Position numbers and translations under genes: made by a program
Notes under the pieces: model-generated
Told to the model about the DNA's origin: nothing
Databases searched by the model: none
What the model saw: the letters and a program-made list of their open reading frames with translations, nothing else
NCBI RefSeq assembly: GCF_025060755.1
Contig: NZ_JANYUY010000008.1
Coordinates: forward strand, 100,018-164,017
From: Paenibacillus doosanensis
GTDB taxonomy: Bacteria; Bacillota; Bacilli; Paenibacillales; NBRC-103111
DNA length: 64,000 nt
Direction of reading: 5' to 3'
Shown: one piece after another, positions 1-9,097 of the stretch
Layout: the number at the start of each line of letters is the position of its first letter
Numbering within the stretch: position 1 is the stretch's first letter

Positions 1-4
1 TGAA

Positions 5-268
5 TTACATTACTTCTTCCAATTTTTGTTTAATTTCATTGTTGTCGAAATAGTTGTTGACGATCACGATTTTGGCCGCATGTCCTTGCAGACTTTGTGC
101 CAGCTCGTTGCTGGTGATGATGTAGTCGGCGGCCGTTCCGGATGCCGTAGAAACATCCGTATGCTCCACATCCGCGCTGACTCCCATGCCGCTCAGCACA
201 TTTTCCACATTCATTCGCAAAATCAGGCTTGTTCCTTGTCCCAGACCGCATACGCATAAAATTTTCAT
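5..268 (-). CDS. PTS sugar transporter subunit IIB, ascorbate/Ula type
   Basis: An 87-residue cytoplasmic phosphocarrier that would pass phosphate from IIA to a sugar during uptake. The N-terminus carries the phosphocysteine loop CGLGQGTSL (Cys about residue 8), in the form usual for the lactose/cellobiose and ascorbate IIB fold, and the length fits UlaB-type single-domain IIB proteins. Its start overlaps the end of the IIA gene by 4 bp, so the two are translationally coupled. The membrane IIC subunit is not in the window and is expected just beyond the left edge. Assignment to the ascorbate class rests on the company of a UlaC-like IIA and a PRD regulator. The actual sugar cannot be read from the sequence. 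Confidence 0.85.
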   Translation of the reverse strand: MKILCVCGLGQGTSLILRMNVENVLSGMGVSADVEHTDVSTASGTAADYIITSNELAQSLQGHAAKIVIVNNYFDNNEIKQKLEEVM

Positions 269-708
269 TGTTCGTTCCCCCTAATTAGTTGTTGGATGGT
301 TTCCACATCGGATGCTTGCTTGAATTGTTCCACGTTGTCCGGATTGCTTAGCAAGGTGGTCAGCTTGCGCAGCATGGCGATATGCTCCGAGCTGTTGGAG
401 CCGCCGAGCGCGAATACAAGCTGTACCGGATCGTTGGCCGAATGGCCGAATGCGACAGGCTTCTTTAACCGCAGAAGCGAGACGGACGCTTCCTTCACCC
501 CGTCCTCCGCACGGGCGTGCGGCAGGGCGATGCGAGGCGCGAGAACGAAGTAAGGGCCTTTGTCGCGGTAAGATTGCACCATCGCTTCGGCATAGCGCGC
601 TTCCGCAGCCCCCGCTTCCGCCAGCAGCGCTCCCGCCAGGCGTATCGCCTCCTCCGCCGTCTCGGCTTCAACATCCAAGGCAATCAATGACGGTTCTAAA
701 AATTTCAT
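265..708 (-). CDS. PTS sugar transporter subunit IIA, mannitol/fructose/ascorbate type
   Basis: A 147-residue PTS EIIA type-2 domain that takes phosphate from HPr. The active-site histidine is seen in ALPHARAEDGVKEASVSL near residue 64, followed by the usual hydrophobic strands and FALGGSNSSEH. Length matches UlaC/FrvA-like stand-alone IIA proteins. It lies 27 bp after the PRD regulator and overlaps the IIB gene by 4 bp, so regulator, IIA and IIB form one minus-strand operon. The C-terminal domain of the regulator is a homologous IIA module. Confidence 0.88.
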   Translation of the reverse strand: MKFLEPSLIALDVEAETAEEAIRLAGALLAEAGAAEARYAEAMVQSYRDKGPYFVLAPRIALPHARAEDGVKEASVSLLRLKKPVAFGHSANDPVQLVFALGGSNSSEHIAMLRKLTTLLSNPDNVEQFKQASDVETIQQLIRGNEQ

Positions 709-735
709 TTCTCATCTCTCCCCAATCCGGTCGCT

Positions 736-2835
736 TCATCGGGTGTATGGACCGGCGTGTAATAGCTGCAATATTTGTTTCTTCGTGCTGGCCTCCTTGA
801 GCCGAGTCAGGCTCTCCTGCTCTCTCAGCAGAAGCGTCAGCTCCGACAGCGCCTTCAGATGGGATTCGCCGTCGATCGCCGCCAATACGAGAATAATCTG
901 CACCTGATGGCGGGCTTCCTCCGAGAAAGCGACCGGCTTCGCGAGCCGCAGCAGACTGATCCCGAGCTTCTTCACCCCGTCCTGCGGCTTTGCGTGAGCG
1001 ATCGCGATGCCGGGCGCGACGACGATGTAAGGGCCGAGCGCCTCGACCTTGGCGATCATCGCTTCGATATAAGCCTCGTCGATGCGCCCGTCGCTCAGCA
1101 ACGGCTCGGCGGCTTCGCGAATGGCGCTCCGCCAATCGGCCGCTTCCTTCTTCACGCGGATCATCGGCTCCGTAAGCAGATCGGTCAGAGACGGCTTGCG
1201 CGCCTCGCTGAGCCACGTCTTCCCCGCAGACAAGTAACGGTTCAGCTCCTCGGCAAGCCCCTGCTCGTTATGGACCTCGGCATGCTTGCGGACAATATCC
1301 AGCAGCGCCTGAACCGTGCTCGCCTGCGTTCTCGACTTGAGGCCGGCGACCGTGTTGATCCGGTTCAACAGATGCTCCTTGTCCTTGTCGCTCAAAATCG
1401 GATTGACCACGAACACGGGCGCTTTGCTGCCTGGCAGCGGCACCGTCGAGAAAATAAAATCGACGCTCTCCTCATTGAACGACTCGTATTCGCGCAGCGA
1501 CAGCACCGCCGTAATATCGACGGCCGAGAACAGATGGTCCAGCTGGATCTTAAGCATCCGCGAAGCGGAGATGCCGTTGACGCAGACGATCGCCGCCCGC
1601 TTTCTTGCCGCCGGCTGCGTGTTCTCCCTGCGCAGCCAGCCGCCGAAGTGCATCGCCAAATAGCCGATTTCGTTGTCGTTGAGCTTTCGTCCGACCATCC
1701 GTTCAAACGGCGCCGCCGAACGGCGGGTGATCTCGAACACTTCCCCGTATTTGGAGCGGATATTGTCCAGCAGCGGATTTTCCAGCTCAAGACCGTACAA
1801 GATCCGATAGTACGCCGGCTTCAGATGGACGAGCAGATTGTCCTCCATTGTCTCCCGGTTCGGCAGAAATACGCAGGCATGGCGCTGAAAATCGTCGACC
1901 ATCTGCTTGGCCGCTTCCCGCAGACGCTGAATGACTTCTGCGGAGCCGGTCATTTGCTCCACCCGGTTGACCCGGGCGCCGAGCAGATGCATCGTCAGGT
2001 AGCAGACTTCTTCGCCGGGAAAGGAGACGCCGAACATCCGGCCGAGTTCTTCCGCGATGCGGGCGGCGGCCGCGAATTCCGGCATCTTGCGGAGCACGCC
2101 GCGCTCGTCTTCGTCGATCGAAATGAACCGCGCCTCCTGAATCCGCCGCGTATACAGCAGGAAGCGGGTGGTCAAATTAAAAATCATCTCGTCGGTCAAA
2201 TCTGCGCCCATCGCCATTGCGCTATCCGCAATAAGTCGGTACACCTGCTTCAGCTGCTCTTCCTTCATAGGAGGAAACAGCGCCTCGGTCAGATCGGGCT
2301 CGCCCGGCTCATGCTTGCGGTGAAACGCTCTCTCCCAGCCCGGTCCCCCGGCAATATGCCCGAAGTAACCGTTTAGCGCCTTCCGCTTGTCGCTCTCGTC
2401 TCCCTGAACGCGATAGCCCTGCTTGCGGTCGTAGGTTAGCCGGAGCTTCCAATCTTCCAGCTCCGGACGGACGATATTCAAATCCTTGAGCACGGTTCCT
2501 CTGCTTACCTGCAGAAGGTCCGTCAGATGGTGCACGAATAGCGGCTCCTCCGCCGACAGCAGCTGAAGCGCCAGCCAGGCAAGCCTCTCTCTCGGGGATA
2601 AATAGTATGGCTGGGCACCGCCCCCTTCAGCCAGCTGCGGAATGCCGCTGCGGCTCTCGTCCGGCAAATAATAGCCGGCGGTCCTGACATATTCGACCGG
2701 CGGAAGATGAATCGCTTTCAACCATCCGTTAATTTTGTCCATATCATAATAAACGGTTCGTCTGGAGATGCCGAGCTTTTGCATCAGCTCTTCCAGCGAT
2801 ACATAATCCGCTGCGTCCAGAAGCAGCGTCAGCAT
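736..2835 (-). CDS. BglG/MtlR/LicR-type PRD transcriptional regulator with IIB and IIA domains
   Basis: A roughly 700-residue PTS-controlled regulator. Order of domains: N-terminal helix-turn-helix (KLGISRRTVYYDMDKIN, a DeoR/Mga-like fold), two PTS regulation domains with conserved histidines in the middle, a IIB-like domain with CVNGISASRML, and a C-terminal IIA-like domain with GIAIAHAKPQDGVKKLG. It probably activates the PTS operon it heads. The ATG at 2835 lacks a Shine-Dalgarno site and would cut off the first residues usual for the family. Upstream in the same frame the DNA encodes ILDERSTR, preceded at the right distance by AAAGGAG. Either translation begins at a non-AUG codon (ATT at 2859 or CTG at 2856), or one extra T (complement of 2860) separates the well-placed ATG at 2866 from the frame. 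Confidence 0.87.
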   Translation of the reverse strand: MLTLLLDAADYVSLEELMQKLGISRRTVYYDMDKINGWLKAIHLPPVEYVRTAGYYLPDESRSGIPQLAEGGGAQPYYLSPRERLAWLALQLLSAEEPLFVHHLTDLLQVSRGTVLKDLNIVRPELEDWKLRLTYDRKQGYRVQGDESDKRKALNGYFGHIAGGPGWERAFHRKHEPGEPDLTEALFPPMKEEQLKQVYRLIADSAMAMGADLTDEMIFNLTTRFLLYTRRIQEARFISIDEDERGVLRKMPEFAAAARIAEELGRMFGVSFPGEEVCYLTMHLLGARVNRVEQMTGSAEVIQRLREAAKQMVDDFQRHACVFLPNRETMEDNLLVHLKPAYYRILYGLELENPLLDNIRSKYGEVFEITRRSAAPFERMVGRKLNDNEIGYLAMHFGGWLRRENTQPAARKRAAIVCVNGISASRMLKIQLDHLFSAVDITAVLSLREYESFNEESVDFIFSTVPLPGSKAPVFVVNPILSDKDKEHLLNRINTVAGLKSRTQASTVQALLDIVRKHAEVHNEQGLAEELNRYLSAGKTWLSEARKPSLTDLLTEPMIRVKKEAADWRSAIREAAEPLLSDGRIDEAYIEAMIAKVEALGPYIVVAPGIAIAHAKPQDGVKKLGISLLRLAKPVAFSEEARHQVQIILVLAAIDGESHLKALSELTLLLREQESLTRLKEASTKKQILQLLHAGPYTR

Positions 2836-2974
2836 CCGGGTACTGCGTTCGTCCAGAATACGGCATCAACTCCTTTACCGTTTAGTGTGACGCTTTTTTC
2901 AGTTCGATTATACCTACAGACGGGAAAGGAAAGACAGTTCAATTTGTGGAGGTCCGTTTGTGCAAAAGTGAACG

Positions 2975-2999
2975 CAAAATAACCCCGCAGCGCGGGGCT
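2975..2999 (-). terminator. Rho-independent terminator after the YciI gene
   Basis: On the minus strand a GCCCCGC/GCGGGG stem with a 3-base loop is followed by a T-rich TTATTTTG. It lies downstream of the YciI gene and would end the long minus-strand catabolic operon before the PTS regulator. Confidence 0.7.
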
Positions 3000-3075
3000 T
3001 AAGTTTCGAAGCAGTGGTAAACATTTGCCGTTTCGGGCATACTTAACATGAACATCTTCGGGAAGCCCGGCGATT

Positions 3076-3116
3076 CTAGAAGCCTGGCGAACAAGTTCCG
3101 TCAGACAAACTTCTAG
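3076..3116. repeat. Degenerate mini-copy of the dispersed inverted-repeat element
   Basis: About 41 bp with ends CTAGAAGCCTGGCGAACAAG and AAACTTCTAG that match the terminal inverted repeats of the fuller copies at 22536-22712 and 31970. Only the termini remain. The TAG of the right end is also the stop codon of the YciI gene. Confidence 0.5.
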
Positions 3117-3391
3117 CCGAGCTTGAAATGCTCGGACACCATATCCCATTCGTGAATGTCGTACGTTCTCGCCTTCTTGATCACATACGGATCGTTCTCG
3201 GCCCAAGCCTTCACCTCGCCCAAGCTTTCGGCCTTGTAAATCACCATGCCGCCCCAGCCGTCGGCGAACCGTCCGTTGGCGATAATGCGCCCCAGGCTGC
3301 GCTGGCGGTCCAGGTAGGCGAGATGCTCCTCCCGAAACTGCGCGCTCTTCTCCGCATCCAGCATCGGCAGCAAACAAACGAATATGCTCAT
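3113..3391 (-). CDS. YciI family protein
   Basis: A 92-residue single-domain protein of the YciI/dimeric ferredoxin-like fold. Visible family features are the opening strand SIFVCLLPML, FREEHLAYLDRQRSLGRI with the conserved His, GRFADGWGGMVIYKAESL and the closing NDPYVIKKARTYDIHEWD. Some YciI proteins act as small hydrolases or dehalogenases in catabolic operons, but the function here is unproven. The ATG overlaps the end of the upstream dehydrogenase by 4 bp and follows AAGGAGG, so it is the last gene of the operon. Its stop codon lies inside a remnant of the dispersed inverted-repeat element. Confidence 0.85.
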   Translation of the reverse strand: MSIFVCLLPMLDAEKSAQFREEHLAYLDRQRSLGRIIANGRFADGWGGMVIYKAESLGEVKAWAENDPYVIKKARTYDIHEWDMVSEHFKLG

Positions 3392-4269
3392 CGGGTTACG
3401 CCTCCTTGCTGTTTTTGCCGCAAATACATCGCCGACATATCCTGTGCGGCCAGACCGGTATCCGCCGCTTCGGACAGCAGCTGCAGCACATGCCGTCCGA
3501 GCGGAATGTCCATGCTCCGTCCCGACGCCATCTGCTGCGCCAGGCCGACGTCCTTGTGCAGCAGCTTGAGCGCGAAGCCGGGGGCGTACTCGCTGCGCGA
3601 GATGAACTGCGAATAATGGCGCTCCAGAATCCGGCTTTGCGCGAAGCTGTTGGTCAGTATCGGCACCAGCACATCGGCTTGCACACCCATCTCTTCACCC
3701 AGCGCCAGCGCTTCGCTCGCCGCCTGCGTATGGATGCCGACCATCAGCTGGTTCAGCAGCTTGACGATCGTGCCGCTGCCCGTGCCGCCGACATGATAAA
3801 TGTTGGAGCCCAGCTTCTCCAGCACCGGAAGCGCCTCCTTGAAATCTTCCTGCCGTCCGCCGACCATAATGCTCAGCGTTCCCGCCGCAGCTCCTGTCGT
3901 GCCGCCGCTGACCGGCGCATCGAGAAAGCGGACGCCTCGGGCCTCCGCCGCCTCGGCGATCGTCCGGTTCACATCGGGCGACACCGTGCTGAAATCGATC
4001 AGCAGCGCGCCTTCTCGGGAGCTCGCGATCAAGCCGTCGCCTCCCGTGTAGACGTCCAAGACGTCCTGCGGCATCGGCAGGCAGGTCATCACAATATCCG
4101 CTTGCATGGCGGCCGAGGACAGCGAGCCGGCGACTTTCCCACCTCTCTCGCGGAACCGTTCCTCCGCTCCTTTGCTCCGGTTCAATCCGTACACTTCGTA
4201 GCCTGCCTGAACCAGGTTCGCCGCCATCGGCAGCCCCATATTGCCCAGGCCGATAAAAGCCAGCTTCAT
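3388..4269 (-). CDS. NAD(P)-dependent beta-hydroxyacid dehydrogenase (3-hydroxyisobutyrate / tartronate-semialdehyde reductase family)
   Basis: A 293-residue cytoplasmic oxidoreductase. The Rossmann loop GLGNMGLPMAANL opens the protein. The substrate-binding signature DAPVSGGTTGAAAGTLSIMV follows near residue 118, and the catalytic lysine is K170 in VKLLNQLMVG. The family oxidises or reduces 3-hydroxy acids such as 3-hydroxyisobutyrate, glycerate or 6-phosphogluconate; which one cannot be told. The start follows AAGGAGGAG. It lies 61 bp after the TIM-barrel gene and overlaps the YciI gene by 4 bp, which places it late in the catabolic island, where it may reduce a semialdehyde product. Confidence 0.88.
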   Translation of the reverse strand: MKLAFIGLGNMGLPMAANLVQAGYEVYGLNRSKGAEERFRERGGKVAGSLSSAAMQADIVMTCLPMPQDVLDVYTGGDGLIASSREGALLIDFSTVSPDVNRTIAEAAEARGVRFLDAPVSGGTTGAAAGTLSIMVGGRQEDFKEALPVLEKLGSNIYHVGGTGSGTIVKLLNQLMVGIHTQAASEALALGEEMGVQADVLVPILTNSFAQSRILERHYSQFISRSEYAPGFALKLLHKDVGLAQQMASGRSMDIPLGRHVLQLLSEAADTGLAAQDMSAMYLRQKQQGGVTR

Positions 4270-4330
4270 GCTCCACTCCTCCTTGTTGTGCGGCGAGAGC
4301 TCCCAGCCGGAAGCCCCGCCCGCCGGGTCC

Positions 4331-5629
4331 TTACTTGAACAACTGAATTTCCCCGTCCGCCATGCCGTCCTTAACCGCCTTCAGCCTGGAGAACGTCGCC
4401 TCGTCGTAATGGCCGAGAGAGATGCCGTCAATGCCGTAGTTGCTGAGCAGATTGACGCTCGTGCGCAGCACCTGCTCGTTCGATTCGCCTTTATCCGTCG
4501 GCCGCACGTCGACGGCCGCAATCAAATCCTTCTCGTAGCCGATACCCCTCCTGATTTTCATCAGCTTCTCCCGCTTCGCTCTCAACTGGGCAATGTCGCC
4601 GAGCCGTTCGGCATAATCGGATTCCCGCACCGAATCGATATAATCCTTGATCGCCGAGAAGCTTAATCCGGCCATCTCCGGATATTTCAAATACGTGTTA
4701 TAGCGGAACTCCACCTTCGGATTCGCTTCCTTCACGCGGGCGTAAATGCCCTGGAACAGCGAGGTGATGCTCTTCTGCCTGAATTCAAGCCATTGATATA
4801 AGGACGGATTCTCCAGCAGAAAGCCCGCCGCCGTCAAATTGCCGGCATCCAGCAGCTTCTTCTCCATCAAATCCCCCAGCTCGGCCTGCTTCGCCACGTC
4901 GTACAAGCGGGACAGATCGGCCGTTATTTTCTCCCAATCGTACCCCATCTGCTGCGCCTTCGCTTTGCAGCTGTCGCAGAAGCATCCTCCTTCCAGCGAG
5001 CCGATCAGCAGGTCCAGCTCATGATCGGTGCTCGCGCCGTCGTTCGGCACCTTCGTCCTCGCGCCTTCATGGAACAAGATGAGGCAGCTTTGAATAAAAT
5101 CGATATCGTGATTTTTGGCCGTGTCGTAAAACAGCGCCAAAATATACTCCCGCACATGATCGTTGTTCGGACACAGCAGCTTTCCGATGTTGCCCACGAT
5201 CTCGCCTTTTACGTTGCGCTGCATCGTATAAGGAAACTCGGACATCGCGACCTTCGCGTCAAAAATCGTATGGGATATTTCGCATCCCGCCTTCAGGCCG
5301 TTTTTTCTGGCGCTCTCGATGAGCGTATCCAGCCAATCGGTTCCCTTCAGCCATTCCACGGAGCTGTAGATAGGCTTCAGCGGCGTATTGCGGAAGTTGT
5401 TCTCGTCCATCCGGTAATAAACCCGGCTGTCTTCCGGCAAGTAAAACTTGCGCTTCGGATTGTGCGGATAGTACAGCCCCCGCAGAGGACGCTTTTCTTT
5501 ATGCATAATGCCTACCAAATACACGCTGTTGACATCGGCGTGCTCCATCAGATTGCCGACGCACGCATCGGCGCCTTCATCGTGCAAATCCCAAGGGTAC
5601 AAGCTGGCGGCAATTTCTTTAATATACAT
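4331..5629 (-). CDS. Uncharacterised TIM-barrel protein, glycosidase-like
   Basis: A 432-residue soluble protein with no signal peptide. It starts MYIKEIAASLYPWDLHDEG, has alternating strand-helix segments of a TIM barrel, a CFCDSCKAKAQQMGYDWE segment of the kind found in putative glycoside hydrolases of sugar operons, and a late DGISLGHYDEATFSRL strand. I do not recognise a defined family with a known reaction. It sits directly behind the importer permeases (50 bp), so it probably acts on the imported compound inside the cell. The alternative is a non-catalytic or lyase-type barrel. The start follows GGGAGGG at good spacing. Confidence 0.7.
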   Translation of the reverse strand: MYIKEIAASLYPWDLHDEGADACVGNLMEHADVNSVYLVGIMHKEKRPLRGLYYPHNPKRKFYLPEDSRVYYRMDENNFRNTPLKPIYSSVEWLKGTDWLDTLIESARKNGLKAGCEISHTIFDAKVAMSEFPYTMQRNVKGEIVGNIGKLLCPNNDHVREYILALFYDTAKNHDIDFIQSCLILFHEGARTKVPNDGASTDHELDLLIGSLEGGCFCDSCKAKAQQMGYDWEKITADLSRLYDVAKQAELGDLMEKKLLDAGNLTAAGFLLENPSLYQWLEFRQKSITSLFQGIYARVKEANPKVEFRYNTYLKYPEMAGLSFSAIKDYIDSVRESDYAERLGDIAQLRAKREKLMKIRRGIGYEKDLIAAVDVRPTDKGESNEQVLRTSVNLLSNYGIDGISLGHYDEATFSRLKAVKDGMADGEIQLFK

Positions 5630-5679
5630 GGGTTTCCCTCCCGATTACGTTGTAATTGAACGGGGCGTTCATCCGGCGG

Positions 5680-6558
5680 TCAGCCCTTCACCGAGCCGAT
5701 CATGACGCCTTTGGCGAAATGCTTTTGCAAAAACGGATAGATGAATAAAATGGGCAGAACGGCCAGCATGATCGATGCCGAGCGAACCGTTTCCGACGGC
5801 GGCGAGGAATCTCCGATGGACGCCTCCATCCCCGCCGTCTTGGCGCTGTTGTCGAGCACGAGCGACTTGACGAGCACCTGCAGCGTCCACTTCTTGGAGT
5901 CGGTCAAAAACATGACGGCATTGAAGTACGTGTTCCAATGCGATACCGCAAAAAACAGCAGGAACGCGGCCAGCGCCGGTTTGGACAGCGGCAAAATGAT
6001 GCGGATAAATACGCCGAGATCGGTACAGCCGTCGATTTTGGCCGATTCGATAACCTCGTGCGGCAGCGAGTCCATAAAGCTTTTGACGACGATCAGGCTC
6101 CAGGCGTTGGTCAGCGCCGGCAAAATGAGCGCCCAGTACGAATTCATAAGCCCGAGCTGCTTGACGAGCAGGAAGCTCGGGATAATCCCTGCGCTGAACA
6201 CAAGGGAGAATACGACCAGGCCGTAAATGAGCTTCCGGTGGGGAAGCCGCTTTTCCGTCAAACCGTAAGCCATCGTGAAGGTAAACAGCAAATTCAGAAC
6301 CGTTCCGCAGCACGTGATGAAGACGGTGCTCTTTAAGGCGTTGATAAAGCTGTTCGACGACAATATGTAGCTGTAAGCTTCGAGCGACCATTTCTTGGGA
6401 AACCATTGGAACGAATAGGGCACGTACACGGAACGGTCCGTCAGCGACACGACCAATACGTAGAAGAAAGGAAATATGCAGCAGACCGAAATGAGCGCAA
6501 GCAGTACGTAATTGACATAATCGAATGCGGTGCTTTTTTTGCGGTGCACAAAGCTCAT
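5680..6558 (-). CDS. Carbohydrate ABC transporter permease, LplC/YtcP type
   Basis: A 292-residue inner-membrane permease with about six transmembrane helices. The binding-protein-dependent permease loop (EAA-type) is visible as MDSLPHEVIESAKIDGCTD, and the C-terminus ends FAKGVMIGSVKG as usual for this subfamily. The chosen start MSFVHRKK has GGAGGG 10 bp upstream; the frame is open further upstream but there runs over the preceding permease gene. Together with the permease and lipoprotein immediately upstream it forms a complete importer lacking its own ATPase, normal for this class, which borrows a shared MsmX-like ATPase. Confidence 0.9.
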   Translation of the reverse strand: MSFVHRKKSTAFDYVNYVLLALISVCCIFPFFYVLVVSLTDRSVYVPYSFQWFPKKWSLEAYSYILSSNSFINALKSTVFITCCGTVLNLLFTFTMAYGLTEKRLPHRKLIYGLVVFSLVFSAGIIPSFLLVKQLGLMNSYWALILPALTNAWSLIVVKSFMDSLPHEVIESAKIDGCTDLGVFIRIILPLSKPALAAFLLFFAVSHWNTYFNAVMFLTDSKKWTLQVLVKSLVLDNSAKTAGMEASIGDSSPPSETVRSASIMLAVLPILFIYPFLQKHFAKGVMIGSVKG

Positions 6559-6572
6559 CTTTCGTATCCCTC

Positions 6573-7532
6573 CTAATAAATGCCTTCGTGCCCCATTTTT
6601 TTGACGATATAATTGGAAGTCATCACTAAAGCGAGACCGACGAACCCTTTGAAAAAGCCCACCGTGACGCCGATGCTGTACATCCCCCGCAGGATGCCGT
6701 TGTTGTACACATACGTATCGAACACATCGGCCACATTCCGCACCAGCGGGTTCATCATCAGCAGCACCTGCTCGAAGTTCACATCCGTCATATGGCCCAA
6801 ACGGAGAATGAGCAGCACGACGATCGTCGGCCGGATCGCGGGCAGGGTGACATGCCATATTTGCCGGAAGCGGCTCGCTCCGTCGACGACGGCCGCCTCG
6901 TAACGCTCCGGGTTGACGCCGGCGATGGCGGCGAGGAAGATAATCGTCCCCCAGCCGGTATCCTTCCATATGCCCTGCACGGTCAGCAGCCCCCAGAACA
7001 GCCTGCTGTCGTTCATAAAGGAATAAGGCTCGAGCCCCATCGTTCTAACGATTTTATTGACCAGCCCCACGTCCACGGACAGCATGAAGAAGGTGAGGCT
7101 GGCGATGACGACCCACGACAAAAAATGGGGCATATACACAAGCGACTGGTTGATCCGTTTAAACGCCTCATGCCTGACTTCGTTCAGCATGACCGACAGC
7201 AGAATCGGCAGCGGGAAAAAAAAGACGAGCCCGAAGATATTAATAAGCAGCGTATTGCGCAGCATAATATAAAAATGCTCGTCGGCAAACATCTCCGCAA
7301 AATATTGGAGTCCGACCCACTGGCTTTGGGCGAAGCCTACGACCGGATTATAATCTTTGAAGGCGATGAGAAGCCCCCACATCGGAACGAGCTTGAAAAT
7401 GACGAAGAACAGAAAGCCCGGCAGCACCAGCAAATACATGTGCCGGTATTTCACATAAGCGGACCAGCGCCGGCCGAGCCGTTCGTTCAGTTTGAAAGAG
7501 GCTTTGTGTAACGCAAGCTCCCTGGATTTCAT
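6573..7532 (-). CDS. ABC transporter permease, LplB type
   Basis: A 319-residue membrane permease with about six helices. It begins with a basic cytoplasmic segment, then YLLVLPGFLFFVIFKLVPMW typical of LplB-like proteins. The ATPase-contacting loop is INPERYEAA-like (GVNPERYEAAVVDGASRF). The ATG follows GGAAGGAG. It lies 18 bp after the lipoprotein gene and 14 bp before the second permease gene, so the three are one transcription unit. Substrates of this family are oligosaccharides or modified sugars; the actual one is unknown. Confidence 0.92.
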   Translation of the reverse strand: MKSRELALHKASFKLNERLGRRWSAYVKYRHMYLLVLPGFLFFVIFKLVPMWGLLIAFKDYNPVVGFAQSQWVGLQYFAEMFADEHFYIMLRNTLLINIFGLVFFFPLPILLSVMLNEVRHEAFKRINQSLVYMPHFLSWVVIASLTFFMLSVDVGLVNKIVRTMGLEPYSFMNDSRLFWGLLTVQGIWKDTGWGTIIFLAAIAGVNPERYEAAVVDGASRFRQIWHVTLPAIRPTIVVLLILRLGHMTDVNFEQVLLMMNPLVRNVADVFDTYVYNNGILRGMYSIGVTVGFFKGFVGLALVMTSNYIVKKMGHEGIY

Positions 7533-7550
7533 ATGCCAGCTCCTTCCGGC

Positions 7551-9062
7551 TTAGCCAAAATACTCTTTGTAGCTTTGGGCCGTCTCCATAAAGGCTTTTT
7601 TGAGGGCGGCGTTGTTTCTGAGCCCGTCGATAAATTTTTTGTATTCATCCATCGTAATTTTCCCCATAATCGCTTCCGTCCGCTTCGTTTCGAATTCATC
7701 GGCATACTTCGGCCATTCGGCGGCCCATGTCGCCGAGCGGACGATTTTGAACGGATCGACCGTCAGCTTATCGTACACGACCTTGACCGTTTCCCGGTTC
7801 GCCAGGTCGACTTCGACCGGCGCCAGCGGACTGTCTACCTTATCCCATTCATTGCGTTTAATCGAGAACGGATCGTTGGTGAAGCTTTGAATTTCCTTCA
7901 AGCCGACATCCGTCATAATATATTTGCCGTTCTCCACTTTATGATGCGTGCCCTCGTAGCCGTAGAAGAGCGCTTTGGAATTCTCTTCGCTCGCCGCCCG
8001 GTTGAACACCTCCAGTATTTTCTTCACCTTGTCTTCCGGCACTTTCTTCGGGATGAACAGACCGCCGGTGTAGCCCGGTTCCAAATAAGAGGCGTTGCCG
8101 CCGGGGCCGGTAATATACGGAACGATGTCGACTTCGGCGGACGGCTTGATCTTCTTGTTCTCCTGCTCCATCCGGTACTGATGCCAGAAGTTTTTCGTAT
8201 GGAATACGGTTTTGCCGGCTGCGAAGAAATTGTCCGGCTCCGCCCCCTTGATCGCGGAAAACTCCGGCGACATCAAGCCCTCCTTGTACAGCATCCGGTA
8301 CCATTCGACCATGCTCGTATACCCGTCCGTCAGCACGTTCCGGTACATCCCGCCTTCCGCATTGTACTGCGGCTTAAACGAGCCGAAGGCAGACTGCATG
8401 TTTTCCATAAATAAGGTGCCGATCATTTGCGGATTTTTGGCTTTGACCGCCTTCAGGGCGTTATACAGTTCGTCGGTCGTTTGCGGCAGCGGCACTCCCG
8501 CTTCATCGAGCAAATCTTTGCGGATCAAATACCCGGTATTAATCTGCGAGCGGGCCCGGGGGATGAAGAAATGCGTCCCTTTGTATTTGGAATATTTCCA
8601 CGCCGATTCGGGAATGTTTTTCTTCAAATTCGGATATTGGCTGAAGTCGCCGAGGAACGGGTCCAAATCCCAGAATACGCCTTTCTCGACCGCATTCAGC
8701 GTGTTGATGTCGTCGGGGTTTTGCGCGGAGACCACATCCGGCAGCTCCCCGGAGGCAAGCGCCAGGTTCAGCTTGGTTTGAAACTCGGGATCGGGAATCC
8801 ACTGAACGTCCATCTCCAAATTGTTTTCCTTTTGAAAGCGCGTCCAAAATTGATTTTTCATATCCGGCACTTCGGCGAATGTCGAGACCATCGTGCTGTA
8901 GCGGAACGGCTTATCCGCAGCCCCCGCCTCGGCTCCGTCGCCGCCGCCTGACTTCGTTCCCGCGGTTTCGGACGAGCTGCAAGCGGATAATGCGGATAGT
9001 GCGGCCAGCGATAAAGCCAGCGTAAGGAAAGCGGCCGATTTCTTGATCACCCTTTTTTCCAT
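7551..9062 (-). CDS. Extracellular solute-binding lipoprotein of the island's ABC importer
   Basis: About 503 residues. A lipoprotein signal peptide starts at MEKRVIKKSAAFLTL and ends at the lipobox LSAC (Cys about residue 28), followed by a Ser/Gly-rich linker. The rest is a type-1 solute-binding fold of the LplA family, with GELPDVVSAQNPDDINTL and TGGLFIPKKVPEDKVKKIL. AAGGAG nine bases upstream supports this start over an in-frame ATG 39 bp earlier. It is clearly paralogous to the orphan lipoprotein at 14746-16275, sharing a KPF...P(D)M/L-N-FW opening and the KGVFWDLDPFLGD-like block. It captures the substrate for the permeases downstream. Confidence 0.92.
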   Translation of the reverse strand: MEKRVIKKSAAFLTLALSLAALSALSACSSSETAGTKSGGGDGAEAGAADKPFRYSTMVSTFAEVPDMKNQFWTRFQKENNLEMDVQWIPDPEFQTKLNLALASGELPDVVSAQNPDDINTLNAVEKGVFWDLDPFLGDFSQYPNLKKNIPESAWKYSKYKGTHFFIPRARSQINTGYLIRKDLLDEAGVPLPQTTDELYNALKAVKAKNPQMIGTLFMENMQSAFGSFKPQYNAEGGMYRNVLTDGYTSMVEWYRMLYKEGLMSPEFSAIKGAEPDNFFAAGKTVFHTKNFWHQYRMEQENKKIKPSAEVDIVPYITGPGGNASYLEPGYTGGLFIPKKVPEDKVKKILEVFNRAASEENSKALFYGYEGTHHKVENGKYIMTDVGLKEIQSFTNDPFSIKRNEWDKVDSPLAPVEVDLANRETVKVVYDKLTVDPFKIVRSATWAAEWPKYADEFETKRTEAIMGKITMDEYKKFIDGLRNNAALKKAFMETAQSYKEYFG

Positions 9063-9097
9063 TTCAACCAACTCCTTATCTTGAATAGACGCCATTC

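Noticed and set aside
775..2376. Long open frame (533 codons) on the plus strand across the PTS regulator
   Set aside because: It is antisense to a well-supported regulator with HTH, PRD, IIB and IIA domains. It has no ribosome site, is Arg/Leu-rich and shows no domain; it arises from GC-biased codons.
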